The notes under the pieces are model-generated. The model ran no database searches. It was not told the DNA's origin and saw only the letters and a list, made by a program, of their open reading frames with translations. A DNA stretch of 64,000 bases, taken from NCBI GenBank assembly GCA_000750105.3, contig JPHH03000030.1, forward strand, positions 186,001 to 250,000, given 5' to 3'. The position numbers and the translations under genes were made by a program. Shown in pieces: positions 46,487 through 56,812 of the stretch (its first letter is position 1; the number at the start of each line of letters is the position of its first letter). The stretch comes from Tolypocladium sp. Sup5 PDA-1. Lineage: Eukaryota > Ascomycota > Sordariomycetes > Hypocreales > Ophiocordycipitaceae.

Positions 46487-47290
46487 TTAGCCAGCGCCTA
46501 GGCCATGGCGGAGCGTCCACGGCTTACACCTTTTAACCAGGGGTCCTGGACCACTTGAGGTCATGTTCTTGAGGCGATGGCTTTCGCAACTGCACGGCCA
46601 ATGGTGATGGGGAATTGGAGATATGTTTTGGAAGATGCGGGCAGAATCTACTGCCGCTACGGTGTCACAGCGAGTGCAGACGCGACCGCCACGCCGTAGG
46701 ATTGTCTCGACATCCTCGACCGAGGGCTCCCGCAAATCCATGGAAATCATTCATAGGACCACGAAGTCCCGAGTGAGATTCTCGCGTTGCACCAAAGATG
46801 TGGTGGTCGCGAAGTGATCCCAGTTGCGCTGGCGGAGAAGGGCGGTTGGCAATACATCCATCCTTCAATTGCCGTGATGATTAGGAAAGACTACCACGAA
46901 TGGGTAGGTATTGCTCTGCTGGAAGGGCGCCCCGTGGCGACAGGACTTCTGGAGATTGCTCGACGGCCATGGTTGCCGAGACTCAGAGCCCCCAACTTCG
47001 TACGAAGTGGTATTTCTCATCCTCTAGTATCAGGCTTGCCCACACTACCTCCCAGTCCTAGCAAGTCAAATCTCAGATTGTAATGCCCAAGGATGGCTTG
47101 CCGTGAACCAAAACGGCAGCCTGAAGACGAGGCTGTAATACTCTTTGTGAGACTTCATGCGCAAAAGGTCCATGAGACTCGATGCCTCCGTACTGATGTC
47201 CTTGGGATGACACTGATACTCGTCAAAGGCTGGCAAGTCTTCAATACCATACCAACCATGATTGTAGACTAGAGTTTCAGCTAGAGTCAT
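46487..47290 (-). pseudogene. Possible gene remnant
   Basis: Two minus-strand frames in tandem encode segments that look natural in composition: YNHGWYGIEDLPAFDEYQC at 47,066-47,290, and EDVETILRRGGRVCTRCDTV at 46,487-46,750. Stops separate them and I found no intron that would fuse them. It could be the remnant of an F-box-type or similar gene next to the real F-box gene. Weak call. Confidence 0.18.
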
Positions 47291-48066
47291 AAGAATCCTC
47301 TCAACGTCTGCTCGTGCTCAGATGTCCCCAGACACCGACAGACAGACATGCGTCCGCAGCAGCAAGGCCAACTAGTCCGCATCTCCGGCACGGTTCGCAT
47401 CTCCTGCGCGATTCGCAATACCAGTCTCCATGCCACCGCCATTTCCATTGTCCGCCAAGCCTCGTCGCGATTCCCATTCCCACATCGATCGCGATGCCAG
47501 AGTGCCTCCCCTCCCCAAGGCCGCAAGCCCAGAATGCGCCCCAAGCACGACGCCCAGCCGAGGACCAGCACTCGCGGCATTCCGACGGACGCCCACAAAG
47601 TGCACATCAGAGAGCACAACTCCCGTCTTTCCCTCTTGGCAGCAGAAATCGCCGATCCGCGTGGGCGGCGCGCTGCATCGCGGCCGTCCAGCGCGATGTC
47701 TTAGACAACACTCCCTTAGCGCACCGCGATGCCTTGGGGAGGCTGCATAGCCAGCAAGAACCAGCAAGCGCGCCGCTCTGCTCCCATTGTCATTCTGCGA
47801 CCGACCCCGTCCAGGAACGCTGTCCTCGCTGTCGGGAGCCGCATCTCCGAGTCGCAGCTGCTCAGAAAGTCGCCGCGCACAGGCACCTCCCTCCGTGTAA
47901 GTGCCCGACCTGCAGCATTCCACGGGCATGGCCTGCCTCACGAAACGGCAGTCGGCTCGGCGAGTGACGCTGCCTCCGTGCCTGGGCTCGGCTCGTCGGA
48001 GAGGGTAAGAATGGGGGAATGGCGTTTTGGCAGCAGCGGCGGCTGGGGAGTCGCGGCAGGCCAAGG

Positions 48067-48073
48067 TATATAA
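48067..48073 (+). promoter_or_regulatory. Candidate TATA box of the wall-protein gene
   Basis: TATATAA about 306 bp upstream of the ATG at 48,379. The intervening leader is rich in CACCATCA-type sequence with no in-frame ATG, fitting a long 5' untranslated region. Position is plausible but unproven. Confidence 0.4.
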
Positions 48074-48378
48074 CCGTGCTGCGATGGCCGTCGACGTTGG
48101 AGGACTGGACATCATCGCCATCATCGCCACCACGTTACTAACACAGCAGCACGCACACAAAGTTGGGAGGGCCACAAACCTCCTTCAGCCCTCTTTCTTA
48201 ACTCTTTTCATTTGGACTCATCTTCAGTCGTCGCCCTTTACACTTTCTTGAAAAGCCTCAGCCGTCCCAGCTCAAGGCATACACTCGACGCCATCACCAT
48301 CAAGCACACCATCATCTCACAGCCGGCATCACATCCACCATCACCACATCCAACATCTCGAACTTGCACGGTTACGCC

Positions 48379-49437
48379 ATGTCCCGCGCCGTCCTCCTCG
48401 CCGGCCTGCTGGCCGCCCTCTCCGCCGCGGGGTCCGACCACGCCGCCCCGGGCTTCCAGTACATAGGCTGCGTGCGCGCCGACCCGGCCGCCTTTCCCGT
48501 GAGCCCGGGCCTCGCGCACCCCTTTTCCCCGGACAAGTGCCAGGAGGCGTGCGGACCGAAAGCCGCGTACGCAGCGCTCGGCAACGGCTGCTGCCACTGC
48601 GACGATCCGGCGGAGGGGAAGGAAGCCAAGTGGGACGCCGTCGACGAGGAGGAGTGCTGTACTCTGTGCGATGAGAGGGATGAAAAGGGCGGGCACTGTG
48701 GCGGGCCGGGCAAGGATGGAAAGGGGGTGTTCAACTTGTACATGAAGATGCCCACGGACCCGAGGCCGCCGCCACAGGAGGAAGAGGACTGCGAAGAGTG
48801 CAAGGGCATGAAGCCCACGAGGCCGCCGGTTGAGACCAAGATGGCGCGGCCCATGAAGACGGTCATCGAGACCATCACCTCGTGCCCGCCAGAGGTGCCC
48901 GACTGCCCGGCCAACAAGAAGCCCGAGTGTCCTCCCGAGCGCTGCCGTGAGCCTCCTCGCCCTCCGCCACCGACTTCTGCTCCGTGGCCGCATCCGAAGC
49001 ACGCCAACTGCACGCATATGCACCCTCCTCCGCCCGTGTACACGAAGATACCCGCCAATTGCACCCACGGGAAGCCGCCTCATTGTCACCACGACGGCTG
49101 CCCACCTCATTGTCCTCACGACGGCTGCCCACCTCATTGTCCTCACGACGGCTGCCCGCCTCACTGCCCTCCTGAAGGATGCCCACCTCACTGTCCTCAC
49201 GACGGCTGCCCGCCTCACTGCCCCCCTGGACGATGCCCGCCCAAGCCGCCCCCAGAGTGCAACGGCGACTGCCCCAGCAAGCCGCCCGCCCCTCCGACCA
49301 AGCCGCCCATCTACACGCCCGCTCCCGCGCCAACCCATGCGCCCGTCATCGTCAGCGAGGCATCCGCCCAGCAGTCGAACCGCGTCATGGCGCTGCTGGG
49401 TCTCAGCGCCGTTGTCCTGGCCGTCGGGCTGTCGTGA
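48379..49437 (+). CDS. WSC-like, Cys/His/Pro-repeat GPI-type cell-wall protein
   Basis: Intronless protein of 352 residues. Residues 1-18 form a signal peptide. Residues about 24-110 show a WSC-like Cys pattern (FQYIGCVRADPAAF, then C-x3-C, and a GNGCCHCDDP segment), a module linked to carbohydrate binding in surface proteins. A Pro/Lys-rich segment follows. Then come six tandem copies of a nine-residue unit of type CPPHCPHDG (residues about 232-286), encoded by 27-bp DNA repeats at about 49,080-49,245. The C-terminus is hydrophobic (RVMALLGLSAVVLAVGLS), as in GPI-anchor precursors. I infer an extracellular, wall- or membrane-anchored protein; the dense Cys/His repeat could bind metal. The ATG at 48,379 gives the clean signal peptide. 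Confidence 0.82.
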   Translation: MSRAVLLAGLLAALSAAGSDHAAPGFQYIGCVRADPAAFPVSPGLAHPFSPDKCQEACGPKAAYAALGNGCCHCDDPAEGKEAKWDAVDEEECCTLCDERDEKGGHCGGPGKDGKGVFNLYMKMPTDPRPPPQEEEDCEECKGMKPTRPPVETKMARPMKTVIETITSCPPEVPDCPANKKPECPPERCREPPRPPPPTSAPWPHPKHANCTHMHPPPPVYTKIPANCTHGKPPHCHHDGCPPHCPHDGCPPHCPHDGCPPHCPPEGCPPHCPHDGCPPHCPPGRCPPKPPPECNGDCPSKPPAPPTKPPIYTPAPAPTHAPVIVSEASAQQSNRVMALLGLSAVVLAVGLS

Positions 49438-49791
49438 GGGGAACGAGCGGCACGTAACGAGGGATTGACACCGGAACAAGGAGCCCTGGCGGCGATGAAT
49501 GGATAGAACGGGTTTTGGCACTGCACGGGTGGGATACCTTTTCCTTCTTTTCTTCTTCTTTTTCTTTTGGTCTCGGGGAATATTGGCGCATGGAAACGTT
49601 ATGACTAGCATGTAGGTATGCGGGCACAATCATGTAAACGTTAAGAGCTTTTTTCAGTCGGGCACTTCATCTTCAATACATTAGCATCTTGAACGCGTTT
49701 CATTGGGTATATCTCCTCCCATCCCACTGCGTGATAAACCGTCACGTCCTGAACACCCCGTCCAGGCAATGACATAACAGTCTGCCGCCTC
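49438..49791. other. 3' flanks of two convergent genes
   Basis: Contains a CT-rich tract (about 49,535-49,570) and no gene. The wall-protein gene and the isoaspartyl methyltransferase gene converge here. Confidence 0.5.
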
Positions 49792-50760
49792 TTAGTTCCT
49801 ACCTGGCGCGTCCGTCAGGGGCACGTATCGCACGCCAAACAGGCAGTGCTTGGTGACCTTGCCTGTGGCGTCCTTTTCGATGCGCCAGATGTGCTGCGAG
49901 TAGCCGTCCTCGTCGTCGTCCACGGGGATGAACATACTGCCAAGGTTAGCGCTCACCCAAGCTTGTCGCCGTGGAGGATATGCCTACCATCCTGGGGTCT
50001 TCAGCTGGTCCAGCAGCTGCTTGTGCACCTCCTTCGCCGACGCCCCGACATGAATCACATCCCACCCGGTCCCGCCATCTTCCTCCCCCAATCTCGCCCC
50101 CTCCACCAAGCCCAGCCTCCCATCCCCAACGCGGAACCTCGCCCTCCCCGCCTCCAGCAACGTCTGTCCCCCCTCGCTCTTGCGCATATTCTTCTCCCCC
50201 AGGTCCCGCAGAGCGCGTATGTGCTCCAGGCCAACCGCCAGCCCCCGCTCGCCCACCAGCTCGGCGAGCACGTGCGTCAGGTACCCCGAGCCGGAGCCTA
50301 CGTCGAGCACGCGCGGGGCCGGGCACCGCGCGGACGGCAGCAGGAAGGGCAGGACCTCCTGCACGGCCGAGGCGTGCATGTGCGGCGCGGAGATGGTGGC
50401 GGAGTGGCCGATGGCCTGCGGGGAGTCGTCGTAGGGGTCCACGGGGGCGTAGTGCGCGCGGTCGACGCTCTGAAAGGCGGCTTTGACGGCCGGGTCGGAG
50501 ATGAGGCCGTGGCGCCACATGTTGTCCACGAGGCCGGCGTTGGAGGAGCCAGAGCAGCGCCAGGCCATGGCGATGGCTGCTTGCGGTGTCGTGAAGGGAC
50601 GGTGATGGTGGCGATGTCGCTGTGAGAGCATTCGTGAGGTGGGAGCGATGGCGCGCAGGGATCTGCTCGACGGCGCCAGCTTCGATATCACGATGTTGGT
50701 GTACGCGAGAACTATGACAAGCAGCAGTAGGCTTTTGCGTAGGCGTTGAGCAGTTGTCAT
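49792..50760 (-). CDS. Protein-L-isoaspartate O-methyltransferase
   Basis: Two minus-strand exons, 49988-50760 and 49792-49936 (intron 51 bp), encode 305 residues. The catalytic core begins MAWRCSGSSNAGLVDNMWRHG at Met65. It carries SAM-binding motif I, RVLDVGSGSGYL, at 150-161, and ends with MFIPVDD plus an IWRIEKDATGKVTK tail, all typical of PIMT. The enzyme methylates isoaspartyl residues to repair aged proteins. The first 64 residues are an unusual addition: a hydrophobic stretch (LLLLVIVLAY) followed by an Arg/Ser-rich, acid-free region ending RPFTTPQ, resembling a mitochondrial or signal-anchor sequence. Starting at Met65 (50,568) would give the canonical cytosolic form, so two start sites and dual targeting are possible. 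Confidence 0.9.
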
Positions 50761-51356
50761 GGGCAGGGGCGGTATCGGTGGCTATTCAGAGAGCTCATGA
50801 GTGAGGACGTCAAGTGAAGCTGCGAGGTCGAGGTCCATGCCGACACCCGGATGGTGAGGGGCCGCGTCTCGGTCGCTGACGCCCACATGACGGAGAAGTG
50901 CGGGGCCGATCTCCGTGAACAAGTGGCACCCGCGCCACCCGCGCCTCTCATGGCCCCATGCTATCGTGGAGGTAGGCTTTGTTCTGTAGCATATGATATT
51001 ACTGATCAGTCATGTTCGATCCGAATCATCTCGGGAGGTCTTGATATGAATCGTCGACGTTGGAGCCGCCAGAGGCAGCACTTCTCATAATTAAGAGCCC
51101 GCAGGAAGCGCCAGGTGCATGCGGCATGGAACGCCAGAGATCAAGTCACAGTCGCCAGGGCTGCCGAAATTCAATGGCTTCTTCTATGTAAGAAACAGAC
51201 GACTAAAATGAGAGTATGCGTGCTACGCGTCATGTCTTTTACCAAGCAAAGCCCAACAGGCCTGGGAACCCCACCGAATATCACCGAAACGCCACGAAGA
51301 ATGCTCACGCCTCGTCATGCAGCAGCTGCACGACTCGCTACACAAAGAAACGATCC
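50761..51356. other. Intergenic DNA between PIMT and Bsd2-like genes
   Basis: Holds the PIMT promoter and the 3' end of the Bsd2-like gene. No coding frame of note and no repeat. Confidence 0.5.
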
Positions 51357-52487
51357 TCATACCACCCGCTCGGCAGTCTCGCCCTCTGCAATAATGGGCA
51401 CGCTGAGCCCGCGGTCGGGGCTCTGCATGACCAGCTGCTCGTGCCTGCGGGCCTTGAGGAACTCGGCCACGCTCTTGATGAGGATGAACCAGCCAACCAC
51501 CATGAGGACGTACGCCATCCACTCGCCGCCGGTAAAGACGGAGCCGCCGCTGCCCCCGCCGTCCGTCACGTCGCCGGCGTCAAAGTCGTGCGAGTTCGGG
51601 TCGGGCGGCGCGGCGTACCCGTCGGGGCCGCTCATCGCGGGCGGTTCGCCCTCCGAGGTGCTCTTCATGTAGAAGCCGTACTGGATCAGGGTGATGCCCA
51701 GGCCGGCGCGAGAGCCGTTCTTGGCCGCGTGTGTCGAGTGGAGGAGGTAGGTGAGCAGGAAGCCGACGAGCTGGAACGACGTCGAGATCATGCCGTTCCA
51801 GATGAAAGAGAAGACGGAGCCGACGGGCATGCCGTCGACGTATACTTCATCGGGGCCGCCAAAGCCCGGCGCCATAATCGTCGTCTCCCAGTACGGGGGC
51901 GCAGCGTCGGCGGCGGCTTGTTCGTATGTCTACACCCGTACGTCAGTGTCACGCTCAGCCGCAAGTCGGTCGGAATCACTCACGGGTGGCTGCTCGTCCT
52001 TTTCCGACTCTGTGCGCTCTGGCCGCGCCGACAGGTTGGCAAAGACGCCATCGGTGCCAATGCCGCCGCCCATGACCCTCGGCCGCGAGCTTGACGACGT
52101 CGTATTGGGAGAGATGGTCGCTTGTCCGTCAAAGGCCTCGAGATGCGGCGACGACCCGCTACTTATGGATGCGCTCGATGGCGCCGTGCTCTGTCGCACC
52201 AGCCGTTGTCTGTCGTCGGGCTCATCGTCGTCGCTGGCATCGTCGGCGTCAAAGGCATCGGCGAGGTCGGCGTCGACGGGGCCGCGGCGCGTCGGCGAAG
52301 AGGCGCGGGAGCGAAAGGACGGGGGCGGCGAGTTGGGGATGGCGTGGTGCAGCCTGGGTTGGGGGGAGGAGTCGACTTCGTCGTTGTCGTCGTCTTGGGC
52401 ATTTACCTGCAGCGAGATGCGTCAGCGGCGGTTGCGTGCCAGGCGGCGCATGTCCGCAATACATACCCTCTCGTATCGCCCAGACAT
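51357..52487 (-). CDS. Bsd2/Ndfip-family Rsp5 adaptor, three-pass membrane protein
   Basis: Three minus-strand exons, 52467-52487 (7 codons), 51984-52406 and 51357-51929, with 60-bp and 54-bp introns that keep phase, encode 338 residues. The first 148 are acidic and disordered. An APPYWETTIMAPG block at about 158-170 is a variant PPxY (Ala replaces the first Pro), characteristic of fungal Bsd2-like proteins. Hydrophobic segments at about 187-210, 218-236 and 285-305 give the three-pass Ndfip topology. Yeast Bsd2 and animal Ndfip proteins are Golgi/endosome adaptors that bring NEDD4/Rsp5 ubiquitin ligases to transporters such as metal carriers. A role in metal-transporter turnover is inferred. 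The seven-codon first exon is easily missed; without it the protein starts at Met in mid-frame. Confidence 0.87.
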
Positions 52488-53174
52488 GGTGATGGTTGCG
52501 GTGGTAAGGATTTCAATCTAGCGGTGACAGGCAGTGGCTGCCTCGTGTTCGGCTCGCCACGGACGACCTGAGCGACCGTCACGTTGCGACTTGGCGACCG
52601 GCGCGGAAGAGGAGGCGAAGGTGAGGTGGCGCTGATGCAGACGGAAAAGAAGAGAGCGGAGAGCAGCGTCGGCGGCAAGAGGAGGGTCGGTAAAGGGAGG
52701 GAGGCGCGAGGCAAAGGAAACTCGAGGGGTCTAGGAGAAGCTGGCGGATGAAGCGCCCCGAATGGATGGATGAAGTGAATGAGCGAATGATTGACGGTGG
52801 TGGTGGTGGTGGTGGTGGTGGTGGTGGTGGCGATGCTCCATGGATGCCTCCTGTCCCAACAGACAGCCGACCAGGCAGCTGACGAAGCATCTCCCAGTGG
52901 AGCGGAGTCGCCGGGTCTGGCCGAGCCTGGAGGCCCCTGCAAGCGCTGGACCACCTGCTAGAATGGGCGAGAGCCGTTAAGGTTGCGTCTTGGTGCCTGA
53001 GGCAGAACTGGAGTCGAAGGCGTCGACATCCTGACCGTGCGACCTTAACAGTTACCCGCACTATACACTGTACGGCGTCAATGTCGGCGTCAGTGGATCA
53101 AATAATTCTCGACCCCAGGCTGTCCCAGCGTCAACGATGCCAGCCTGCGCATCGCTCCGTCCACATCAGCAGCC
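52488..53174. promoter_or_regulatory. Divergent promoter region with GGT microsatellite
   Basis: About 690 bp shared by the Bsd2-like gene (left, minus) and the Cbp6-like gene (right, plus). It contains a (GGT)n tract of about 12 units at 52,795-52,830, and purine-rich sequence on the left-hand side. No ORF is credible here. Confidence 0.5.
52795..52830. repeat. (GGT)n microsatellite
   Basis: About 12 uninterrupted GGT/TGG units lying roughly 310-345 bp upstream of the Bsd2-like start codon, probably in its promoter or leader. Likely to vary in length between isolates. Confidence 0.85.
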
Positions 53175-53641
53175 ATGTCGCGATCAATAGCAGTACGCCT
53201 CACCTCACCCTGCCCCTCCGTCTCCTCCATACAGCCCGGCTGACTCCTCCGCAGCGCCGCATCTACGGCGACGTCTTCGCCAAGTGGCCCAAGCAGGAGC
53301 TGCGCCCCGACTACCAGTTCCAGGACGTCCTGCGCAAGGTCGTCGACGAGCGCTTCGCCCGCCCGGCGCCCCCGCCCGAGGCCGAGGAGCTGCTCAAGGC
53401 GCGCGCGCTCCAGTTCCTCCTGCAGAACAAGTTCCGCGACCGGGTGCGCAGTACAGCCTCGCCAGAGACGGGGACATGTTGGCTAACCGCGTGGCAGTAC
53501 AAGCTCAAGGGCCCGATGCTCGAGCCGGCGAGCCAGCCGACGTATTTCGAGGACCTGGTGCGCGAGATTGAGGAGGCGCCCAAGCGGACGTGGCTCGAGA
53601 GAATAGGCAAGCGGCTGTCCGGAATGGTTCGGCTGCAATAA
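53175..53641 (+). CDS. Cbp6/UQCC2-like mitochondrial complex III assembly factor
   Basis: I favour three exons, 53175-53192, 53255-53443 and 53498-53641, giving 116 residues: MSRSIARRIYGDVFAKWP, a KARALQFLLQNKFRDR segment, then YKLKGPMLEPASQPTYFEDL and a basic C-terminal helix. The pattern (Tyr..W-P near the start, Leu-rich helix, then a YF-x-DLVREIEEAP segment) resembles Cbp6/UQCC2, small mitochondrial proteins that help make and stabilise cytochrome b for complex III. Intron 2 (54 bp) is a multiple of three without stops, so an uninterrupted frame reads through it; the CTAAC branch and the better family fit argue for splicing. An unspliced start at 53,081 is possible but adds an unlikely N-terminus. 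The assignment rests on pattern, not alignment. Confidence 0.68.
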
Positions 53642-53857
53642 GGAGTTGTCGGCGAAAAGGATGCGCAGAGGATCGGTCCCGAGTCTCTACTCACAGCGCA
53701 AGCGATACCCATGATACGATGCGGCTTGTACGATATGTCTAGAACTAGCTGTACAATACACGCGGCTGTGCTCCATTGCTCTATATCCAAGCGTCTATGC
53801 CCATAACGCCAGACATTCTCCCATTATCAGATACCACATCTCCCTGGCCCAGTCCAG

Positions 53858-55010
53858 TTAAATGTACTTCATCTCCGGGTCCAGCCGATCCATCATCTCC
53901 ATGCTCTTCTCGTACATGGTAAACACAATGCCGCCGCTCAGCACCAGCCGCACCAGCCGCGGCAGCGCGCCGCTCCAGAACGTCAGCACGCCCTCCTGCT
54001 TGAAGATGAGCGCCGCGCAGCGCGCCGTGTTGCCGTACAGCGCACGCGCGTCGGGGCTCTGCATGCGCGTCTTGACCGTGTCGAGCGGCTGCGTGACGAA
54101 GACGGTCACCAACCCGGCCAGGCCGCCGATGCCGAACGTGCCCACCGCGCCGAGCTTCTCGCCGGGCGCCGTGTACGACTCGGCCATCTGCTTGAGGAAA
54201 GTGTAGGAGCCGAAGCGCGTGGCGCTGTTGGCCGACTGGCGCAGCGTCGTGGGGACGAAGCCCTGGAAGAAGCCGCGGAGGCCGCGCTCGCGGGCGATGA
54301 TGGGCACGGCGTGGAGGAATCCGCGCATGCGGGGGTTGGCCGACTTGCGGTCGTCGATTCTGCACAGGTTTCAGCACTCTATTTCTCGCTACCGCAGATA
54401 GTACCTGTGGAACCACTCACAGGGTCGTCTTGATGCTCTCGGTCGGCGTCACAGCGAGCAGCGACTCGGTCACGCCAGCGCCAAAGCCCGCGAGCACCGT
54501 CCGCGGGCCGCTGAGCTTGCCCTCCGCATCGGCGAGGAGGCTCTTGTACTGGTCAAACGCGACGAAGCCTGGTCCCTGTCAGTCCTGCTCCTCGAGTGCG
54601 ATTACCGGGCCACGTACGGATGCCGGCCTTGGCCGAGTTGCCGATGATGAGCGTCGTGCACCCGGCGTACCACTGCTTGCCAAACGGCGGCCACGGCAGC
54701 TTCTGGCCCTCGGCGAGCCGCCTGTTGAGCTGTGACCGTGTCTTTGCAACTGTGCCCTGTCAGCCGCCCATTCCGTTCCTTTCGTGGTCTGATGGAAGGT
54801 CGGCCGGGTCTCGAGACGTACATTCGGCAGGGTATGTGATGGCTGTAGAAACGAGGGTGTCAGCGAGCGTCAAGAGTCAAGACGTCACGGCTCCAGCGTG
54901 GACGCACCAATCTCAATCGCGCCGGCAGTCGACCCGGCGAGAATTGACCGCAGAGCGCTCGGGCGCTTCTTCTTTTCGGGGTTCGCCGGGTCCTGGGGCA
55001 GAGACGCCAT
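53858..55010 (-). CDS. CTP1: Mitochondrial tricarboxylate (citrate) carrier
   Basis: Five minus-strand exons, 54908-55010, 54822-54842 (21 bp), 54618-54749, 54421-54568 and 53858-54359, encode 301 residues, the normal size for a mitochondrial carrier. All three repeat signatures are present: TYPAEFAKTR (the P-x-E-x-x-K motif is split by an intron), VTPTESIKTTL, and TQPLDTVKTRMQ. The order and the segment KQWYAGCTTLIIGNSAKAGIRF match citrate carriers (Ctp1/SLC25A1). It sits in the inner mitochondrial membrane and exchanges citrate for malate, supplying cytosolic acetyl-CoA and reducing power for lipid and secondary-metabolite synthesis. The C-terminus ends in LDPEMKYI. It is tail to tail with the Cbp6-like gene, about 215 bp apart. 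Confidence 0.93.
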
Positions 55011-55447
55011 GGTTTCTGGTGTCTGGCAGTGTCCGAGGACGCTGGTGTGAGGGTTGGTGGACGATGCTCAATTGTTGGGTTTCGCTGACAGGTGAGTCGG
55101 TTTAAGCTTGAACTCGGCAGAAGTTGGGGCCGATGCCGCTCCAGGTGCAGCCGACGGCGGACCGACGCTGTGGGACCCCTAGGAGCATCGACTTACACCC
55201 AGACCTGGAGAAGCAAATGAATGTGACATGTCACGGTTCGTAAAGAAAGCATGAATTGCTGATTAAATACTGACTACAACGTGCTATCAATAGGTTCAAA
55301 TATCAAGACGTAATGGGAAGACCTCGCAGCCCGGCGGAGCTGACCATCATCCCTCTGTGACGGTGTAGGGTAACTAACGTACATGCATCCATCCACAACT
55401 CCATAAACGCACGGAGCTGCCTCTTCACTCTTCATCTCTCTTCAGTC
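55011..55447. other. CTP1 promoter region
   Basis: About 440 bp between the citrate-carrier start and the 3' end of the epoxide hydrolase gene, both minus strand. No ORF and no repeat seen. Confidence 0.5.
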
Positions 55448-56812
55448 TTACAGCCTCGACTCCCTCGAAAACCTCCTCGCAACATCATACGCCCCCCCGT
55501 CCCTCCCATACATGCTCCTCAGATCCCCCGCCAACTCCTCCGGCCTCTCATGCGCCGCAAAGTGCCCCCCATTGTCGTGCATCTTCTCAAACACCACCGG
55601 CCCCAGTGTCCGCGCCCACGTCCGCGGCGGCACGACGAGGTCCCTGGGAAACACGGAGAATCCCAGCCGGACCCTTGGAACGTACTCAAGCCCCCGCGCG
55701 ACTTGTGCGGTGGCAGAGTGCTTGGACTCGTAGTAGATGCGAACACTGGCCGCCGGCCCAGCCGTGGAGAACTGGTAGACGGAGACCCACGTCAAGACCT
55801 CATCGTCGGTCCAGGGGTACCCGTCGGTCCATTCGTGCAGCTTCTCGTACACCCAAGCGAGCAGCGCAACAGGCGAGTCGGCGAGCGCGAAGCCGAGCGT
55901 GGACGGCTTGGTGCTCTGCAGGAGGTTGTACCCGAAGCCCTCGCCGGCGAACCACGCGCTGCGCTCGCGGCCATCCTTTTCGAGTTTCGAGTACGGCTGC
56001 ACGGCGTGCTGCAGGTACAGCAGAGGTGTCTTGGAAAGTTTGGGCGGCTCGGTTACGCGCACATAGTTGATGTGCGAGGCGAGGCAGTGGTCCGGGTACT
56101 GGATGCCGATGAGGCGGGTGATGATGAAGCCCCAGTCGCCGCCTTGGGTGACTGCCACAGAGGTCAGTACCTGTACATAAAGTCATCCGACAAGAGCGAT
56201 GGGGAGGTGTGCGCACCGTATTTGTCGTAGCCCAGGTTCAGCATCACCTTGTGCAGCGTCTCGGCGTACTGCGGGACGCTGAAGCCCTTTTTGGCCACGC
56301 CGTCTGAGAAGCCATAGTTGGGCAGCGACGGCGCGACAACGTGGAAAGAGGGTGCGTCTGCTGATGATGGCTCCGTGAGGAGCGGCAGGATCTTGAGGAC
56401 TTCGTAGAAGCTGCCAGGCCCTATCATGACATCAACCGTCAGCTAAACCGCCCTTTACTTTACTGGTGATGCGCTGCGTGGTGGGCATACATCCGTGGCA
56501 GAAGAGCAGCGGGATGCTCCCCGGCCTGCTGCTCTTCTGATGTACAAGATGCACATTCAGCTCGCCGAAGCCATCGACAGAGACCGTGCTCGTGAACTGC
56601 GGGATCTCGTTGAGCCGTGCCTCTTGCGCGCGCCAATCGAAGCCGTCCCGCCAGTACGCCGCCAGACGCTTGACGTCGCTCAGCGGCGCGCCGTAGTCCC
56701 AGTCGTCCGAAAATTCGACGTCGTCCGTGAACGTGGACGCCGCGAGCTTGCCCTTGAGGAGCTGGAGGGCCGAGTCGGGTACGGCGATTTTGAAGGGCTT
56801 TACTTGTGACAT
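55448..56812 (-). CDS. Epoxide hydrolase (alpha/beta hydrolase, EHN-type)
   Basis: Three minus-strand exons, 56491-56812, 56217-56420 and 55448-56151, encode 409 residues. Residues 1-95 match the N-terminal EHN module (KPFKIAVPDSALQLLKGKL, then a YWRDGFDWR segment). The oxyanion HGWPGS lies at 106-111, with intron 1 splitting the Trp codon. The nucleophile motif TQGGDWGF has Asp181, and intron 2 lies just before it. The active-site His is His372 in GGHFAAHE. Microsomal-type epoxide hydrolases convert epoxides to vicinal diols, for detoxification or natural-product tailoring. There is no N-terminal membrane anchor, so it is probably soluble. Neighbours (citrate carrier, siderophore transporter) do not define a substrate. 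Confidence 0.92.

Larger units (their letters stand above)
46272..48378. other. 2.1-kb region with no confident gene
   Basis: Contains the F-box gene promoter and, at the right end, the leader of the wall-protein gene. Two minus-strand frames look more protein-like than chance: 46,487-46,750 (with CTRCDTVAAVDSARIF) and 47,066-47,290 (with YNHGWYGIEDLPAFDEY). Both are short and unjoined. GC-rich frames over 47,300-48,170 on both strands are Arg/Ser/Pro-rich and look spurious. Confidence 0.4.

Noticed and set aside
47372..48175. Minus-strand frame of 267 codons and an overlapping plus frame of 217 codons
   Set aside because: Arg/Ser/Pro/Ala-rich composition on both strands, no motif, and the interval lies in the long leader of the wall-protein gene.
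53081..53254. Upstream in-frame start of the Cbp6-like gene
   Set aside because: Adds a Ser/His-rich segment unlike the family, while a 62-bp intron with GCTGAC branch and CGCAG acceptor joins an 18-bp exon starting at 53,175 neatly to RRIYGD.
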